From NCBI GenBank assembly GCA_002077045.2, contig KZ111140.1, forward strand, positions 2,581,732-2,645,731: DNA of 64,000 nt, in the 5' to 3' direction. The notes below the pieces were generated by a model that saw only the letters and a list, made by a program, of their open reading frames with translations, did not search any database and was not told where the DNA came from. A program made the translations under genes and the position numbers. The DNA comes from Rachicladosporium sp. CCFEE 5018 (taxonomy: Eukaryota; Ascomycota; Dothideomycetes; Cladosporiales; Cladosporiaceae). Positions 1-11,213 of the stretch are shown one piece after another (the stretch's first letter is position 1; the number at the start of each line of letters is the position of its first letter).

Positions 1-1206
1 GAGTGTCCGCTAGCCGCCAATCCTGCAGAGTGGATGCTTGACGCCATTGGTGCTGGCATCCAACCTCGCATTGGCGACAAAGATTGGGGTGAGATCTGGC
101 AAGACTCGGAGGAGCTTGCCGCCACCAAAGAGGAGATCATACGCATCAAAGCTGTTCGTGGTCAAGAGGTCAGCGCAGCACCCAAGAAGGAGCCCAAGGA
201 ATACGCGACACCGCTCTGGCATCAAATCAAGATCGTCAACTGGCGGCAACAAAAGGCTTTCTGGCGTTCGCCCAACTATGGCTTCACCCGCTTTTTCAAC
301 CATGTGATCATCGCTTTGCTCACTGGACTGATGTTCACGCAACTCGACAACTCGAGATCATCACTTCAATACCGGATCTTCGTCATATTTCAGGTGACTG
401 TGTTGCCGGCTTTGATTTTGGCGCAAGTGGAGCCCAAATATGATCTCTCCCGTCTGATCTACTATCGCGAAGCAGCCTCGAAGACTTACCGTCAGCTACC
501 CTTCGCCCTATCGATGGTTCTGGGTGAGATGCCTTACTCCTTAGTCTGTGCAGTGGGATTCTTCCTGCCTCTATACTACATTCCGGGGTTCAACTCCGCA
601 CCTTCGAGAGCTGGCTACAACTTCTTCGTCGTACTTGTCACGGAGGTCTTCGCGGTCACCCTTGCGCAGATGGTCTCCGCACTTACGCCAAGCACGTTCA
701 TTGCCATGCTCCTCAATCCGCCCATCATTATCGTCTTCGCACTGTTCTGCGGTGTGGCTGTACCTAAGCCGCAGATTCCTGGATTCTGGCGAGCCTGGCT
801 CTATCAACTCGACCCGTTCACTCGTCTAATCAGCGGTAAGTTCGATCGATATCTTACTTGTGTTTCGAGGCTAATGATCAAAATAGGACTTGTCACCACC
901 GAGCTGCACCAGCTGCCCGTAATATGCACACAGGCGGAGCTCAACACTTTCGCAGCACCTACCGGACAAAGCTGCGGTGATTATATGCAAAACTTCTTCG
1001 CTTCCGGTGGCGCAGGTTACATCGTCAACAATGCCACGTCGGCGTGCGAGTACTGCGCCTACAAGGTCGGCGATCAATTCTATGAACCCATCGGCATCTC
1101 ATTCGACACTCGCTGGAGGGACCTTGGAATCTTGATCGCTTTCATTGGAAGCAATCTGTTCTTCCTGTTCTTGGGAAGTCGGTACTTGAACTTCAATAGA
1201 AGGTAG
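1..1206 (+). CDS. PDR-type ABC transporter, 3' part (copy A)
   Basis: This is the C-terminal part of a full-size pleiotropic-drug-resistance (ABCG) transporter, which exports hydrophobic compounds across the plasma membrane. Reading starts in frame at base 1 (ECPLAANPAEWMLD, just after the second nucleotide-binding domain) and continues through TMD2 to the typical end SRYLNFNRR. An intron is inferred at 836-886 (gtaag...aatag, branch gctaat); removing it joins RLISG to LVTTELH, the usual family sequence. The intron is 51 nt long and has no in-frame stop, so unspliced RNA would simply add 17 residues. Exons are 1-835 and 887-1206. The N-terminal half lies outside the window. The copy B counterpart is 27142-29580. 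Confidence 0.93.
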   Translation, partial: ECPLAANPAEWMLDAIGAGIQPRIGDKDWGEIWQDSEELAATKEEIIRIKAVRGQEVSAAPKKEPKEYATPLWHQIKIVNWRQQKAFWRSPNYGFTRFFNHVIIALLTGLMFTQLDNSRSSLQYRIFVIFQVTVLPALILAQVEPKYDLSRLIYYREAASKTYRQLPFALSMVLGEMPYSLVCAVGFFLPLYYIPGFNSAPSRAGYNFFVVLVTEVFAVTLAQMVSALTPSTFIAMLLNPPIIIVFALFCGVAVPKPQIPGFWRAWLYQLDPFTRLISGKFDRYLTCVSRLMIKIGLVTTELHQLPVICTQAELNTFAAPTGQSCGDYMQNFFASGGAGYIVNNATSACEYCAYKVGDQFYEPIGISFDTRWRDLGILIAFIGSNLFFLFLGSRYLNFNRR

Positions 1207-1950
1207 TGCAGAAGTACGACGTTTGTACATAGATAGAGACTGGTTCCATCTTCAAAAGACACGACCCGTGCCATCGTCTCAATGCTCGTTATTCGCACTC
1301 AAGATACATGCGGTATATATGCTTCGACGTCACTGGCCTTTTCTCTCGTTTGAATAAAGGCATGAGCCAATTACGGCAGCAAACCGATGAACAGTTGGGT
1401 ACCCGTCATACCGTATGGCGTATCATGTAGCACTAGTAGGGGGAAGTCTCTAACATCGATCGCAAGTCAGCTACATCGTACACTCCATCTTCCGCCCGGA
1501 TCTGACATTTTGAAGCAAGAACGTCTCACACGATCACACAACGTGCTTCCCAACCCTATGAAGCGTTTGAAAATGGGTGGACGTCCACCGCCATTCTTCC
1601 ACGAAGATGACTAGTGATCTCTCACTGTCTCGGCCAGCTACTCCAGAGTTCAATCACGCAATCGATCAAACAGGCAAGCTCGACTCAGTACTGACGGTGT
1701 ACAGCCAATGGCTGTACAGGTACATCTTCGAATGGCCCCATCGTCATAGCACATCCTCGAAGATCGTTCATTGCCGTGATTGCTGTCCTTTCCAACAGGC
1801 GTAATGGCCATGGCGGAGCATTGCCGGCATAGTTATCCTCCGGCAGTGGGTCCGGTGGAGAGTGCTTGGGCATCTTGAGGTAATCATTTCTGTATCTCCC
1901 AAGTGCTGTTCAGTTTATCTAGTCTACGTTCGTCCTGCAGCTCAAGAAGA
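1207..1950. other. Intergenic, ABC to MFS (copy A)
   Basis: This holds the ABC 3' flank and the MFS promoter. Short open frames here (for example 1387-1614) are matched in copy B only because the whole DNA is conserved, and they resemble no protein. No RNA gene or repeat is seen. Confidence 0.6.
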
Positions 1951-3606
1951 ATGGCCGTCGATGAGGAGAAACCTGCAGGTGCACCAGATGACTTCGCTGT
2001 CCACCAAGTTTCGCCTAATTCGCCGAACCTCTCTTCTACTGGCAGCTCTGAACTTGACGACACATACGACATCTACAAGCAGTCTGCTAATGAGGCGCCA
2101 GCCGATGCTGCAGAGATCAAGCGTGTCCTTCGCAAGATCGATCTCCGCATTGTTTCCATACTGTTCATGATCTACTTATTGCAATATCTGGACAAGAATG
2201 GCATCAACTATGCAAGCGTATATGGCTTGCAGAAGGCAACCCATCTGAAAGGACAACAATTTGCGTGGCTGAGCACGATATTTTACCTGGGCTATCTCGT
2301 CGCGCAGTTCCCTGCCGGGTATGCCATTCAACGACTACCGATCGGCAAGGTACTAGCGTGCACGACACTTGCTTGGGGTGTCATCGTAATTACAACACCG
2401 GCATGCACGAGCTTCGCTGGCATGGCCACCAATCGCTTTCTACTAGGCTTTGTTGAGAGCATCGTAAACCCCGGCTTTGTCATGGTCATGTCTGTCTGGT
2501 ATAAGGCTGCAGAGCAACCGCTGCGTCTTGAGGCATATTACTATACCAATGGGATCGCCACGATGTTCGGTGGCCTTATTGGGTACGCTGTCGGGAACAT
2601 CACGACTGGCCTACCACAGTGGATGTACGTCTTCCTAATCTTTGGAGCATGCATTTGCGCAGCAGGCGTTGTTGCATTGATCTTCCTACCGGATATGCCT
2701 TCTACAGCCAAGTTCCTCAATGCTCGAGAACGCTCCATTGCGGTCGAGCGAGTTGCCGGCAACCGCCAAGGTGTTAAGAACAGCCATTTCAAAGTGTATC
2801 AGATGTGGCAGACGTTGTATGATCCGAAGACTTGGATCCTATTCGTCATGGCCGTCGGTGCACAAGTGCCTAACTCCGCCCTTACGAGCGTAAGTTGCTC
2901 AAGTTCATTGCATTGAAGCTACCACTGACACATACAGTTCGCATCTCTGATCGTTAAAGGCTTCGGTTTCGATACCCTCGGGACCCAGTACCTCCAGATC
3001 CCTGGCGGTGCCGTGCAGTTCCTTTCTCTCATTGGTGGCGGCTATATATGCAGCAAATTCCCCAATGTCCGATGCATTACTATGATAGTCGCCAATCTGA
3101 TTTGTATCCTGGGCGCAGCACTACTGGTCGGCTTGCCGGACAGCATGAAGTGGGGTCGTCTCGTTGCGCTGTGGCTGTGCTACTTCCAAGGTCTGGGCTT
3201 CAGCATAAGCTTGACGATCGTGAGCTCGAATGTCAGCGGATCTACAAAGAAGCAGCTTACATCGGCTATCTTGTTCACTGGATACTGCATCGGCAACTGT
3301 ATCGGCCCACAGACGTTTCGGGATTCCGAGGCCCCCAGATATCCTTCGGCATACATTGCGTGAGTCCTAGTTGATCTCCAGCAGAGTATAATTCGTACTG
3401 ACAGGGATAGAATGCTCGTAGGATATAGTGTGAAGCTGACTGCTGTCATCGTGCTGTACGTCTACATGTGGACGGTCAATAAGAAGCGCGATCGCGAGGC
3501 TACGATCGAAGGCGAGTCGACGGAAGAGATAGAACGACTTGCCATCGATCGAGGGATGCACGATGTGACCGAGCTCGATAACAAGGGTTTCAGATATGTA
3601 CTTTAA
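1951..3606 (+). CDS. MFS transporter, Dal5/anion:cation symporter type (copy A, intact)
   Basis: This is a 12-helix major facilitator of the fungal ACS (allantoate permease Dal5-like) family; the substrate, probably an organic anion or vitamin-like solute, cannot be told from sequence. Exons are 1951-2889, 2938-3359 and 3411-3606, giving 518 aa. Introns are 48 nt (gtaag...tacag) and 51 nt (gtgag...gatag), with phases that fit. Family features include the early DKNGINYAS segment, FYLGYLVAQFPAGY in helix 2-3, and NRFLLGFVESIVNPGF followed by WY. The start is the ATG followed by AVDEEKP; the upstream frame has only a GTG. The cytosolic C-tail is short and charged. The gene lies downstream of the ABC transporter on the same strand. 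The copy B version carries a nonsense codon, so this is the working copy. Confidence 0.88.
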
Positions 3607-4129
3607 CACGGCCTGCACCTCCGCTCTTCATGAAGTCCGAGAGCACTCTCCATGGCGGACACTCGTTGCTTAAGCGTCGGTACATCCTGCTGCGACAGCT
3701 GACGATCAAGCGATGCAATGTCGAGCGCCAAAGGTAGTAGCTAGCACCCAAATCTCTCTCTTCGACCAAACGAGGGCTAAAGGACACTCGCGGTGTGCAT
3801 GATAGTTGCATAAGTCTCTTCGGACTTTCGGGAGAGCGGATGTAGGCTTGATGTACGATGGAAGATCGAGTCGGTGTACAGTGCATGGGACCTCTTGACA
3901 TTCTCTGACGATATCATAGACGGAAGTGCATGTCGAACACAGTGACTGAGGTTTTGCATTGACCGCAGCATGCGGTAAGGTATCTCTTTTGCGCTAGATT
4001 CTGCTCCTTACTCAATCACTCATACCCATCCCATCTCGACGAGCCATCGACACCCGTATCTCGGCTGCCTTTAAGGATCACAGATATCTAGGCATCGACT
4101 TCGGCAATTTTGTGTAGTACTAGACAGTC
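3607..4129. other. Intergenic, MFS to coiled-coil gene (copy A)
   Basis: MFS terminator region and promoter of the gene at 4130. A pyrimidine-rich stretch with CCCATCCCATC lies about 100 nt before the ATG. No gene is supported. Confidence 0.5.
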
Positions 4130-6214
4130 ATGGCAAACCCATCTCCCAACTGGCAGTCCTCAAGTAACTCAAGCCAGTGGATTACTCAAGCTCAGCCCGT
4201 TGCTCGGCTTCCAGAGGACGAAGACAACTTCGAGCGGAATTGGAGTTGGAACTCTGGTAATGCCCAGGGTACAGTCCACGAGAGTCGACAGAGCTGGACC
4301 ACAATAAGTCAAGCCAGCACGGCACAGGTCATCACGACCTTCTCAGCGCCGCCGATGCCGATGACTCCTGCGATAGCGATGCCTGTGATGCAATCTATGC
4401 TGCCTACGATGCCATCGATGGATGACTTTCATCAGCAATCGCAGCAGATGATGAACAACTTCCATCAGAACGCACTCGACTCGCATAGTCGGATGGTGGA
4501 GGACATGAACAGAAACATGTCGATGAGTGCGATGAGCATGCAGAGTAGCTATTCGCAGCCTCAGCAGCAGGTTGCGTACCACTCATCGTCGACTTCACTC
4601 GCACCAGTGCAGCAGCAGATCACTTATCATTCATCGTCGCATTCGTCGCCACCCGTCCAACAGCAGCCTGCGCAGATCCACTACACGCAGAACGTCTTCC
4701 ACCAGGCCCCTCCTCAGTCCCAGCCTCAACAGCTTCAGGTATCGTCCCAGAACCGCATCGCCGGTCACAACGAGAGGTTTCAAGTCATCAAGGAAACTCG
4801 AGACAATGATATGAGTGATATCAACGAGCAAGGTGCTGCGATGAAGACTGCCATACGAGAGCTTGAGCAGCAGGTGAAACACCTGGCATCTCAGAAGCGG
4901 CAAGACGATTCGTCTCAGCGTCAAATAAGGGATCTGCAAGATCAGATTGCGGCTGCTGCACGTCAGCAGCTCGAGGATGCTCGCAGACACTATGCTGAGA
5001 TGGAGGAACTTCGCCGGAGTAAAAAATTGGCACCACAGCAACAGGCTCCAGGTCTCGATATGGACGCTCTGCGCAAGGTCATCTTAGAGACGCAGGCGAA
5101 GCAGACCTCGGCTGCTGATGTACAGCGGGCAGTCGAGGAAGCTGTGGCTCGACGACTAGTAGGGGTAGCTCGAAGGGAAGATCTTGAGGCTGCTAGCTCA
5201 AGTATGCAGAAGGCCCTTAGTAAAGTGCCACAGGGTGCCAGCGAAGAGCAAGTCCAGAACGCCTTCGGCAGGGAGTTGAATAAGATCGTCGAAAGGGTAG
5301 AGAGGCATCAGCGTCGCGAGATCGAAGCTGCGTCGCCACCTCAGCAGCAACCGTGGTCGAGACCTCAGCCCGAGTTTACGGTCGAAGAGATCGATGAAGC
5401 TAATCAAGTGGCGGCGCCTGCGCCGGTACAGCCATATCAGACTGCGTACCAAGCACAGCCGACACCGAGTGCGCCGACTCAGGTTCAGTACGCTCCGCAG
5501 CGAGCGCCTGTAGTGCACAGCGCGGCACCGCCAACTATGTCGGCACCGCAGCCTCCCACGACCAAAAAGCTGCCGGTCGTAGCAACGCCTGTGTCGGGCG
5601 CTCTGGCACGAGTCAAGAAGTCAGGGGATCCCTCTCCGAAACGTCACCCAGCTCCACTTGCAGCCCCGACGCAGCCGATAGTAGCACGGGCTGCTCCAGC
5701 CCCATCTGCGCGTCCCTCCAGAGCGGTGGCCGGAGTCAAGAAGCACCATCTAACAGCCCCAACAACGATGCCCATGATGCCTCAGAATGACCCAGTGCAA
5801 ACGTCGGCTGCCAATACGGCGCCACAATCTGGCGCTCTTGCCAGAGTCAAGCAGTCGAATGGTCCAGCTCAGGTCTCTTAGTCACCTGTCAGCACAGCTG
5901 TAGCCCGACCTGGCTCTGTGCCGGCTGCACCTGTACCACAAGCGGCTCCAACGTCTGGAGCGATAGCCAGAGTGAAGAAGCCGAGTGCGCCAGAACCTGT
6001 ACCGGCGCCTCAGCCCGCGTCGAGCACAGCCATGGTGAGACCAGGCTCGAGACCTACGGCCACTGTACCAGCCGCTCAACAAGCTGTACAGCAGACGCCC
6101 AGCGCACCAGCTGCTAGACCAGTAAGACAGCTGATGCCTCCACCAGCTCCTGCCGTGGCGCCACTTCGCGCCATAGTCAGGCAGAGCAAGGACGTGGCGA
6201 AGAAGCCTCGATAG
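4130..6214 (+). pseudogene. Gln/Pro/Ala-rich coiled-coil protein, nonsense-truncated (copy A)
   Basis: The open frame from ATG 4130 gives 583 aa and stops at TAG 5879-5881. The same frame then continues without a break to TGA/TAG-free sequence ending at 6214, and the continuation aligns with the C-terminus of the 749-aa copy B protein (both end in a K-D-V-A-[KR]-K-P-R tail). Visible parts are an N-terminal low-complexity region rich in Ser, Gln and Met, a central charged coiled coil (about residues 225-310 and 360-400), and a Pro/Ala-rich tail with repeats of the pattern S-G-x-[LI]-[AT]-R-V-K-K. No enzymatic domain is recognised. The truncated product would lose the last repeat and the basic end. 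It may still be expressed as a shorter protein. Confidence 0.6.
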
Positions 6215-6415
6215 CCATGCGTCATCCAACGGTAGTGGACTGACTTCAAGTGATGGAGGACTAGAACAAAGCATAGGCTACTTAGCCATTGAAATCATAC
6301 CAACTCAGGTGTCTTCTCCGCGTCCATCGTGATCGTCGTCATGTCATCTCATGCCACAGCCAACGCCTCGCTGAGATCATTTTCCCACCCATGTCAATCC
6401 TCATGCAGATTTACT

Positions 6416-6971
6416 TCACAACCCCAGACTTCTCCTCACATCTCTCTTCACCCTTGCCTCAAACTCCGGTCTCCGCTCCCTCCACATTCTCGCAGCATCC
6501 ACATTCGCCGGGCTCTCATCGTTCGGCTCAGCGATCATACTCATCACACTGATCAAGATCTTCTCCACGCTCTGTATAGGACTCCACCGCTCGGAGGCCT
6601 GCTCGTAGTGGTTTGGGTCATCGCCGGGAGGGTGTAGGATTGAGATGCACACTACGCCGTTGGGGTATACTATGACGCATATAAGCCACTGCCACCACGT
6701 AGGAGATAACAGGCAATCAACGCATACCATTAGGATGCCATATATCGCACAAGAACTTCATTGTGGGTGGCATGAGAGGGTAGTCCTTGGGGAACTTGAG
6801 CTCTGCAGGGAAGATGCCGCCCTCGTATGGTGTGTCCTCGGGTCCTTGAATCATGGCTTCCCATACGAAGAGATCATCTTCATTCACTGGGCCGGCTGTA
6901 ATGCCATCTGGTGGGTCTGTAGTGAGGTGTTTATACTCTTGAAAGAGCCGTTTCGAGGCGACGGAGGTCAT
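6416..6971 (-). CDS. Ubiquitin-conjugating enzyme E2, Ubc7/UBE2G2 type (copy A)
   Basis: This E2 acts in ER-associated degradation, receiving ubiquitin from E1 and working with membrane E3s of the Hrd1 and Doa10 classes, tethered by a Cue1-like protein (family knowledge). Exons are 6971-6728 and 6669-6416 with a 58-nt intron (gtatg...catag); together they encode 165 aa, the normal Ubc7 length. The HPN motif sits at the exon junction (IWHPN/VYPNG). The catalytic Cys is in GVVCISILH and is followed by the acidic insertion PPGDDPNHYE typical of Ubc7. The ending RRSLGL matches the family. Copy B encodes essentially the same protein with a diverged intron. Confidence 0.94.
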
Positions 6972-8842
6972 GTTTGAGTGTGAAAGGAGGTGTGGATGCG
7001 ATCACAGATTCAGGAATTATCCAATGAGCAGATCGAAGCAGATGGTATTGAAATGATGGGACGGTAGCAATTTGAGCGGCACGATGTTCGTGGTTACATA
7101 CACGTAGCACAGTGAACAGGACATGAAGTCCGTCGTAGCGCGGCGCCGATCGGGCCGAGCTCGAGCCTCCTGTCCTCCATACCGATCGACGACAACATTT
7201 CACGAGCCATGTGGATCCTCCTAATCACGAGCTTCATCATTCGAGCGAGACTGGAATGATGTAGCTGTTGGACGAAATACGGGAATCGAGCGTCTTCACC
7301 TGAGCGTAGTCCACTATGCCAGAGTGCACGACCTCCACCCTACTCATCAACATGACGACCAAATACCGCATGCCTATGGCAACGACTCGAACTACCATGG
7401 GACCCTCGCGGGAATTAATTACCTTTGTCCTCGCGAGATTAGATTGCTAGCTTCGCGCTCTCATAGTCGAAAAGGATCAGCCTTAGGCTCGTCGACTAAG
7501 GCTGTCGATGTGAGTGGACATCGCAAATCTACATCTTACCTCCATCGGGCTTCGGACAGAAGTCCGCGTCGTCTTATCTTTGACAGGGGATGCACGAGCA
7601 GCTCACGGACTCTTCCCACGTGTCCGCACCTCCCGACGCGTTGGCACTTGGGAACGTGTTTGCGTGCTCAAGCCGTTTCCTTTGACCAAGGGATCTTTAG
7701 GGCGGAAAGGTGGACGCCGCTCGTAGGATGCATGTAGCTCTCTGCGGAGCTGGCCCGCCTCATCGTGTGCTGAAGGTACTGTTCAGAAACTCGACGTGTT
7801 CTGTGATGATGTGCTACTAAGCTGGTCTGAGGTCCTGAGAATACTTGATCACGTCGCCGACAAAGCGGGCTTGAAGACACCACAGCTTGTCCCATTTCAG
7901 GGTGTTGTCCGTGTGCAGCGAGATCGCGTGCGAGCCGGCGGCTGTCAGATGCCGTCCGCTGCATTGGCCACAATCGTAACGGCAACGAGCCGCATGCGAT
8001 CTTGAGGAAAGCGACTCGCTACGATCCACCCCATGAACCTCAGGACGCAGTGCAGCTGTGCTACTAAAGTGGGTAGGTAGGCTGAATCAGGCGCCAGACA
8101 TCCAGTTGCGGCACAGGCCCATTGCGTGCCGTGTGTACTGTCCTACATCGTGCGATGGATGCATGTAGCCTTCGGCGCGAAAGTATCGGCGTGAAGTCCA
8201 GATGGGTGGCCACTAGTAGGGTAGGCGAGATGACGCCCTCGGTGGCTGCAGGCGATGCAATGCAATGTTACGGAGTAATCTACGAATGCCGAGCCTTCTA
8301 GTACTGAACACAGGGAGCGGATCCTTTGAAACCTAACGACATCGCCAGCTTGATCGCATCTCTGTTTCGAAGTCGCGGACCAGTGTGAGCAATAGTCAAC
8401 AGTGGTGAGTGCAGCACGTCTCAACAAGCAGGCCTCAGTCGGTCTATTATAGCGATTCGTGGTCCCATCGATCGCGTGAGATCTCGAGAGTCAATGCTTG
8501 TGCCGCGCGGGTTCCTGCGTTGGCGAGGCGGCACGAAAACGTGGCCGAGCCGGTGAATCCCCAGTGCGCAACGGTGGCCCCTGCTCAATTAGCCATGCTT
8601 TGCGGCTCCACTCGAGAGCTCATTACCTGTGTGAGTGTGCCGCTCGAGGGCATTCACTTGCAGTGTGTTTGAGCCGTTCGCATGTCGTGCACTCACTCCG
8701 TCAACCTGAGAATTCCTGAGAACCTGAAGCCGAAAATCCGCTGCACATAAGACTGACCGCTGATTCGACGATCTTCACTGCCGATCCCCACCCATATCAC
8801 ACCGTTGTCGGATAGGCGCAGCTTAGCTGCAGGAATCCGGAC
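6972..8842. other. Long intergenic region, UBC7 to URC4 (copy A)
   Basis: This 1.87-kb divergent promoter region sits between two genes read outwards. Open frames here are not preserved against copy B and carry no family signature. It contains a 188-nt block (8460-8647) identical in both copies, listed separately. No tRNA or mobile element was found. Confidence 0.55.
8460..8647. promoter_or_regulatory. 188-nt block identical between copies, upstream of URC4
   Basis: Every base from 8460 to 8647 matches 36995-37182, while sequence on both sides has mismatches and small indels. It lies about 200-380 nt before the URC4 ATG. It could be a regulatory element, an untranslated leader or a short gene-conversion tract; no known motif identifies it. 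Confidence 0.3.
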
Positions 8843-10379
8843 ATGGGCCTTTTCTCACGACGAAGTCATAACAAGGCCGCTGCTAACGACCAGAACTCCG
8901 ACAAGTACAGCAATAACAAATACGCCACGATGAAGCGCGCGAATGGGAACCCTGCGGCACATGCCAGTATACCAGAGATCGCCCTACCGAAGGCACCAGA
9001 TCCACAGGTTGACCCTGCAGGGTATTTGAGGAGCATCTATGCTGTGAGGGAGCGGAGCCGGCTAGTGTTGGAGAAGGCGAAGAGGAATCAGCTGAGGCAT
9101 TTCAACGTGGACATGGAGAAGTTTCGAGATACCGCGAACTATGTGGTGATGATCATAAAGGTACTGCCTGCTGTTGCGGTGATCAGAATGTCTTGGGACT
9201 GACTAAGACCAACAGCGCGACTTCGAGCCAGACTACAGCAAGATTCCGCCACATGGACGATGGCAGCACTTCGAGGTGGGAGGTCGGCCGCGCATTGACC
9301 AGCTCATGGCTGTCTGGCCATCCTCACTGGATGCGCAAGAGCGGACTCGTAGGCTCATTGACTTATTTCTGGTCTCCGTGCTACTGGACGCTGGTGCAGG
9401 CACCAAATGGCAGTACAAATCGAAGGAGAGTGGCAAGGTGTACAGGCGCAGCGAGGGATTGGCAGTAGCAAGTCTCGAGATGTTCAAGACTGGCATGTTC
9501 TCGAGCAACCCAGAGCAGCCTCACCAGGTGGACAGTGCGGGGCTAAAGACACTCACCTCGGACCGCATGGCGAAGGGACTGCAAGTCAGCGAGGAGAATC
9601 CGATCGATGGACTCGAAGGCCGGACGAACCTACTCATTCGCCTCGGCGACGCTCTTCTAAACCTCGAAGTCTTCGGTCCCGACAGCCGCCCCGGCAACAT
9701 GCTCGACTACCTGCTTTCCCACCCCTCCACGACTGCCTCCTCCGTCCCGGTCGTCCCTCTTCCAACCTTATGGGACACCCTCATGAACGGCCTCTCTCCC
9801 ATCTGGCCGGCAACCCGCACCCAAGTCGACGGCATCCCTCTCGGCGACGCTTGGCCGTGCCAATCCATGCCCTCGCACCCCACGCAACCCTGGGAAAACA
9901 TCGTCCCCTTCCACAAGCTCACGCAATGGCTCTGCTACAGCCTTATGGTCCCCATGCAGAAACTTGCAAACGTCCGCTTCGTAGGCGTAGAGCTCATGAC
10001 CGGCTTGCCTGAATACCGCAACGGCGGGCTGCTAGTAGATACGGGTCTACTGACCCTCAAACCTGAAGACGCGCGTAGAGGTCTAGAGCAATACCAGACC
10101 AACGCCACGCGCCAAGGCCAACCTTCCGTCGAAGTCGTCCCCTTATTCACAGCCGACGACGACGTTATAGTCGAATGGCGCGCACTGACCGTCGGCTTCC
10201 TAGACGAACTCCTGGTGACCGTGAACGAAGCTTTGGATCTTCATGGCAGCGACAAGCTCTCGCTAGCTCAGATGCTCGAAGCCGGGACCTGGAAAGGCGG
10301 CCGCGAGATCGCCGAAGTCAGCCGCCCGAATACGAAGGAACCGCCAATCATGATCCTTTCCGACGGCACGGTGTTCTAG
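8843..10379 (+). CDS. Uracil catabolism protein 4 (Urc4/Urg3, DUF1688) (copy A)
   Basis: This protein belongs to the fungal URC route for using uracil as nitrogen source; its biochemical step is not established in the family. Exons are 8843-9160 and 9216-10379 with a 55-nt intron (gtact...aacag), giving 493 aa. DUF1688 hallmarks include YLRSIYAVRERSRLVLEKA near residue 60, PPHGRWQHFEVGG after the junction, RLIDLFLVSVLLDAGAG, YRRSEGLAVASLEMF, PFHKLTQWLCYSLM and GLPEYRNGGLLVDTG, ending in SDGTVF. Nearly all differences from copy B are synonymous (one L/F and one V/I difference in 367 residues), so both copies have been under purifying selection. The frame stays open for another 114 codons after the TAG. 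Confidence 0.9.
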
Positions 10380-10724
10380 GAGGCTTCGCTGCTGTGTGGA
10401 TGGGAGAGTGATCCGCCGCTCGGCAGCGCGGGGAGTCTTGTCTTGACTCCTGCGCTCGTGCCGGCGACGCCTGCGAGCTATCGTCCGAGGTCTAACACTT
10501 ACTTTGACGGTGCTGGGGCTTCTTGGACCGACTTGCGTCGAGACTCTAGTTCTGCCAGCTTGCTTCCGGCTGTGGCGCAGGCACAAGCCCAGCAATTGCC
10601 GAATCCGCTGCAGTGTCATCCGCCCTTGCTCGGGTTTGCGGAGAGGCCCGCGAGGCTTGTGGGCCGGGCGAGAAGGCATACGACGAGTTTTGCTATGGGG
10701 AGGGAAAGTATTGCTGAGGAGTGA
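10380..10724 (+). other. In-frame open extension after the URC4 stop (copy A)
   Basis: Directly after the URC4 TAG (10377-10379) the same frame continues for 114 codons to TGA 10722-10724. The same extension, with the same end, occurs in copy B (38915-39259). The two differ at two bases, both amino-acid changing. Family members normally end at SDGTVF, so this is most simply 3' UTR. Rare readthrough or a relic of a longer C-terminus is possible. Confidence 0.3.
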
Positions 10725-11213
10725 TGGGCGACGACTAGCAGGACTGTGCTAGCACAAGAACGACTTACGAGACATGTATTGATACCCTCGGAATGAGCGC
10801 ACGAGTGAGGATGGCATGGGAGAGTATGGGCAGGCGCGGGAACGGGTTCTGGTATGCTTCGCTGTATGTACATATCTTACATATTGGCTGCTGCGTCTGC
10901 CACTGCCGCGGGTAAGATAAACCACGCTCCGCTTTGGCTCCTCACGGCTTGCACTATTTGCAATACGCTGCCGCTACAACGTCATGACGAAGTGCGCACA
11001 ACTGTGTTACTGATCCACCCAGTGATCTGTGTAGCAGCCTTGTATTTGTGTCCTCTGCGGGCGTTTCTTTTCCAGCGTGATGAAGCACCCCAGGGGTGCC
11101 AGACTCACTGAGCGTTTGCTTACTCGTCACCACGGCTACGAGTCCTGCACGGATGCATGCTGCGTGCATTGCAGAGCACTAATCATCGCGCTTTTCACAG
11201 ATCCCGCTACACC
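10725..11213. other. Intergenic, URC4 to mL57 (convergent, copy A)
   Basis: Three-prime flanks of two convergent genes. Nothing beyond short random frames is seen. Confidence 0.5.

Noticed and set aside
1387..1614. 75-codon frame also present in copy B (29762-29989)
   Set aside because: Conserved only because the surrounding DNA is; no start context, composition or family signal of a gene.
10263..10679. 138-codon antisense frame over the end of URC4
   Set aside because: Arg-rich shadow of GC-rich sense sequence with no domain; the sense strand explains the conservation.
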